Below the pieces are notes generated by a model. That model was not told the origin of the DNA and ran no database searches. It saw only the letters and a list, made by a program, of their open reading frames with translations. DNA of 25,892 nucleotides, from positions 1-25,892 of IMG/VR virus record IMGVR_UViG_3300034788_000096, one strand, 5' to 3'. Positions within the stretch are counted from its first letter, which is position 1. The number at the start of each line of letters is the position of its first letter. The position numbers and the translations under genes were made by a program. This DNA is from a virus. This document shows positions 25,654 through 25,892 of this stretch, in pieces.

Positions 25654-25690
25654 AAAAAAAGACCCTTTGAGGGGTCTTTGAGGTTTTTTT
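25654..25690 (-). terminator. Intrinsic terminator between the 51- and 40-residue genes
   Basis: An 8-bp perfect stem, AAAGACCC (25658-25665) and GGGTCTTT (25672-25679), encloses the 6-base loop 25666-25671. On the minus strand the stem runs into seven T (A-tract at 25654-25660), the classic rho-independent form, 20 bases after the stop of the 51-residue gene. On the plus strand a T7 run (25684-25690) also follows a few bases beyond the stem, so it could act weakly in both directions. Confidence 0.88.
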
Positions 25691-25698
25691 GATTGATT

Positions 25699-25854
25699 TT
25701 AACCAGCAGCTAATGGAGATTGCTTGTCATTTGTGTTTGCGGCAGCTTTTTTTCGTGCTTGAGCACTCACATCATACTGTCCTTTAACACTTCCACTAGC
25801 AAAACCAGCACTTTCTACGTTATGGGGAGCTAATTTTGGATCTGAATCTGCCAT
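25699..25854 (-). CDS. Small protein of 51 residues, function unknown
   Basis: ATG at 25854, TAA at 25699-25701. It starts MADSDPKLAPHNVESAGFAS and ends NDKQSPLAAG. It is rich in Ala, Ser, Lys and Gly, with a short basic stretch QARKKAAAN (32-40); there is no membrane helix, signal peptide or cysteine. It is framed by its own signals: a late promoter core 18 bases before the ATG (with AAGAAAAAGGTC between) and a strong terminator 20 bases after the stop. So it is the last gene of its transcript and possibly a single-gene unit. I do not recognise the family. Late expression next to baseplate genes suggests a small virion or assembly protein. Confidence 0.75.
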   Translation of the reverse strand: MADSDPKLAPHNVESAGFASGSVKGQYDVSAQARKKAAANTNDKQSPLAAG

Positions 25855-25872
25855 TTTTGACCTTTTTCTTTT

Positions 25873-25880
25873 TATTTATC
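25873..25880 (-). promoter_or_regulatory. Putative late promoter (GATAAATA) for the 51-residue gene
   Basis: The minus strand reads GATAAATA then AAAAGAAAAAGG, matching the box and purine-rich start region of the other late promoters here. In one frame the window edge reads GCT CAA ATT GAT AAA TAA, so the box may overlap the stop of an upstream gene outside the window. That cannot be tested here. Confidence 0.62.
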
Positions 25881-25892
25881 AATTTGAGCTCG

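Noticed and set aside
25886-25892. GAGCTC at the window end as a cloning site or vector junction
   Set aside because: A six-base site is common by chance and no vector sequence is visible.
1-25892. tRNA genes, attachment sites, insertion sequences or host-derived metabolic genes
   Set aside because: Coding sequence fills nearly all of the window and no cloverleaf, inverted-repeat-bounded element or enzyme signature was seen in the gaps.

Overview
The window is a stretch of a T4-like (myovirus) phage genome from the baseplate module. All genes lie on the minus strand, so transcription runs from base 25892 towards base 1. AT-rich DNA, TAAATA-type late promoters, baseplate proteins recognisably like T4 gp25, gp6, gp7 and gp8, and giant repeat-filled structural proteins suggest a marine T4-like phage of the cyanophage or pelagiphage kind. 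The host cannot be fixed from this sequence; no photosynthesis or other host-type gene is present.

In order of transcription: a late promoter and a 51-residue protein gene (25699-25854), then an intrinsic terminator. A second late promoter abuts the terminator and drives a tight operon: a 40-residue charged protein (25498-25620), gp25 (25082-25498), gp6 (23208-25082) and a giant gp7-like protein of 3005 residues (14190-23207). The junctions are TAATG, TAATG and TAAATG. A third late promoter follows 1 base after the gp7 stop. It drives a 340-residue protein with a gp9/gp10-type N-terminal motif (13137-14159) and a second giant protein of 3001 residues (4118-13123). A fourth late promoter, just after that stop, drives gp8 (2489-4084) and a DUF4815-like structural protein (1-2482) that runs off the window. 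The two small genes and the partial gene are real coding sequence in spite of their size or missing end.

The proteins should together build the baseplate wedge and its periphery. gp25, gp6, gp7 and gp8 are the wedge core known from T4. gp25 and gp6 have ordinary lengths, but gp7 and gp8 are enlarged by beta-rich modules inserted between conserved core segments. The two genes between gp7 and gp8 break the T4 order 6-7-8 and form a promoter-bounded cassette likely to face outward. The most unusual content is the gp7 core split by roughly 2200 residues (with a YHYH-like domain inside), a 12-copy C..D...YPR..DP module array plus a seven-unit propeller-like region in the 3001-residue protein, and a shared promoter/leader with an A-tract-CG-T-tract palindrome and no Shine-Dalgarno sequence.

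No tRNA, CRISPR array, insertion sequence or integration site was seen. There is essentially no non-coding stretch longer than about 80 bases.
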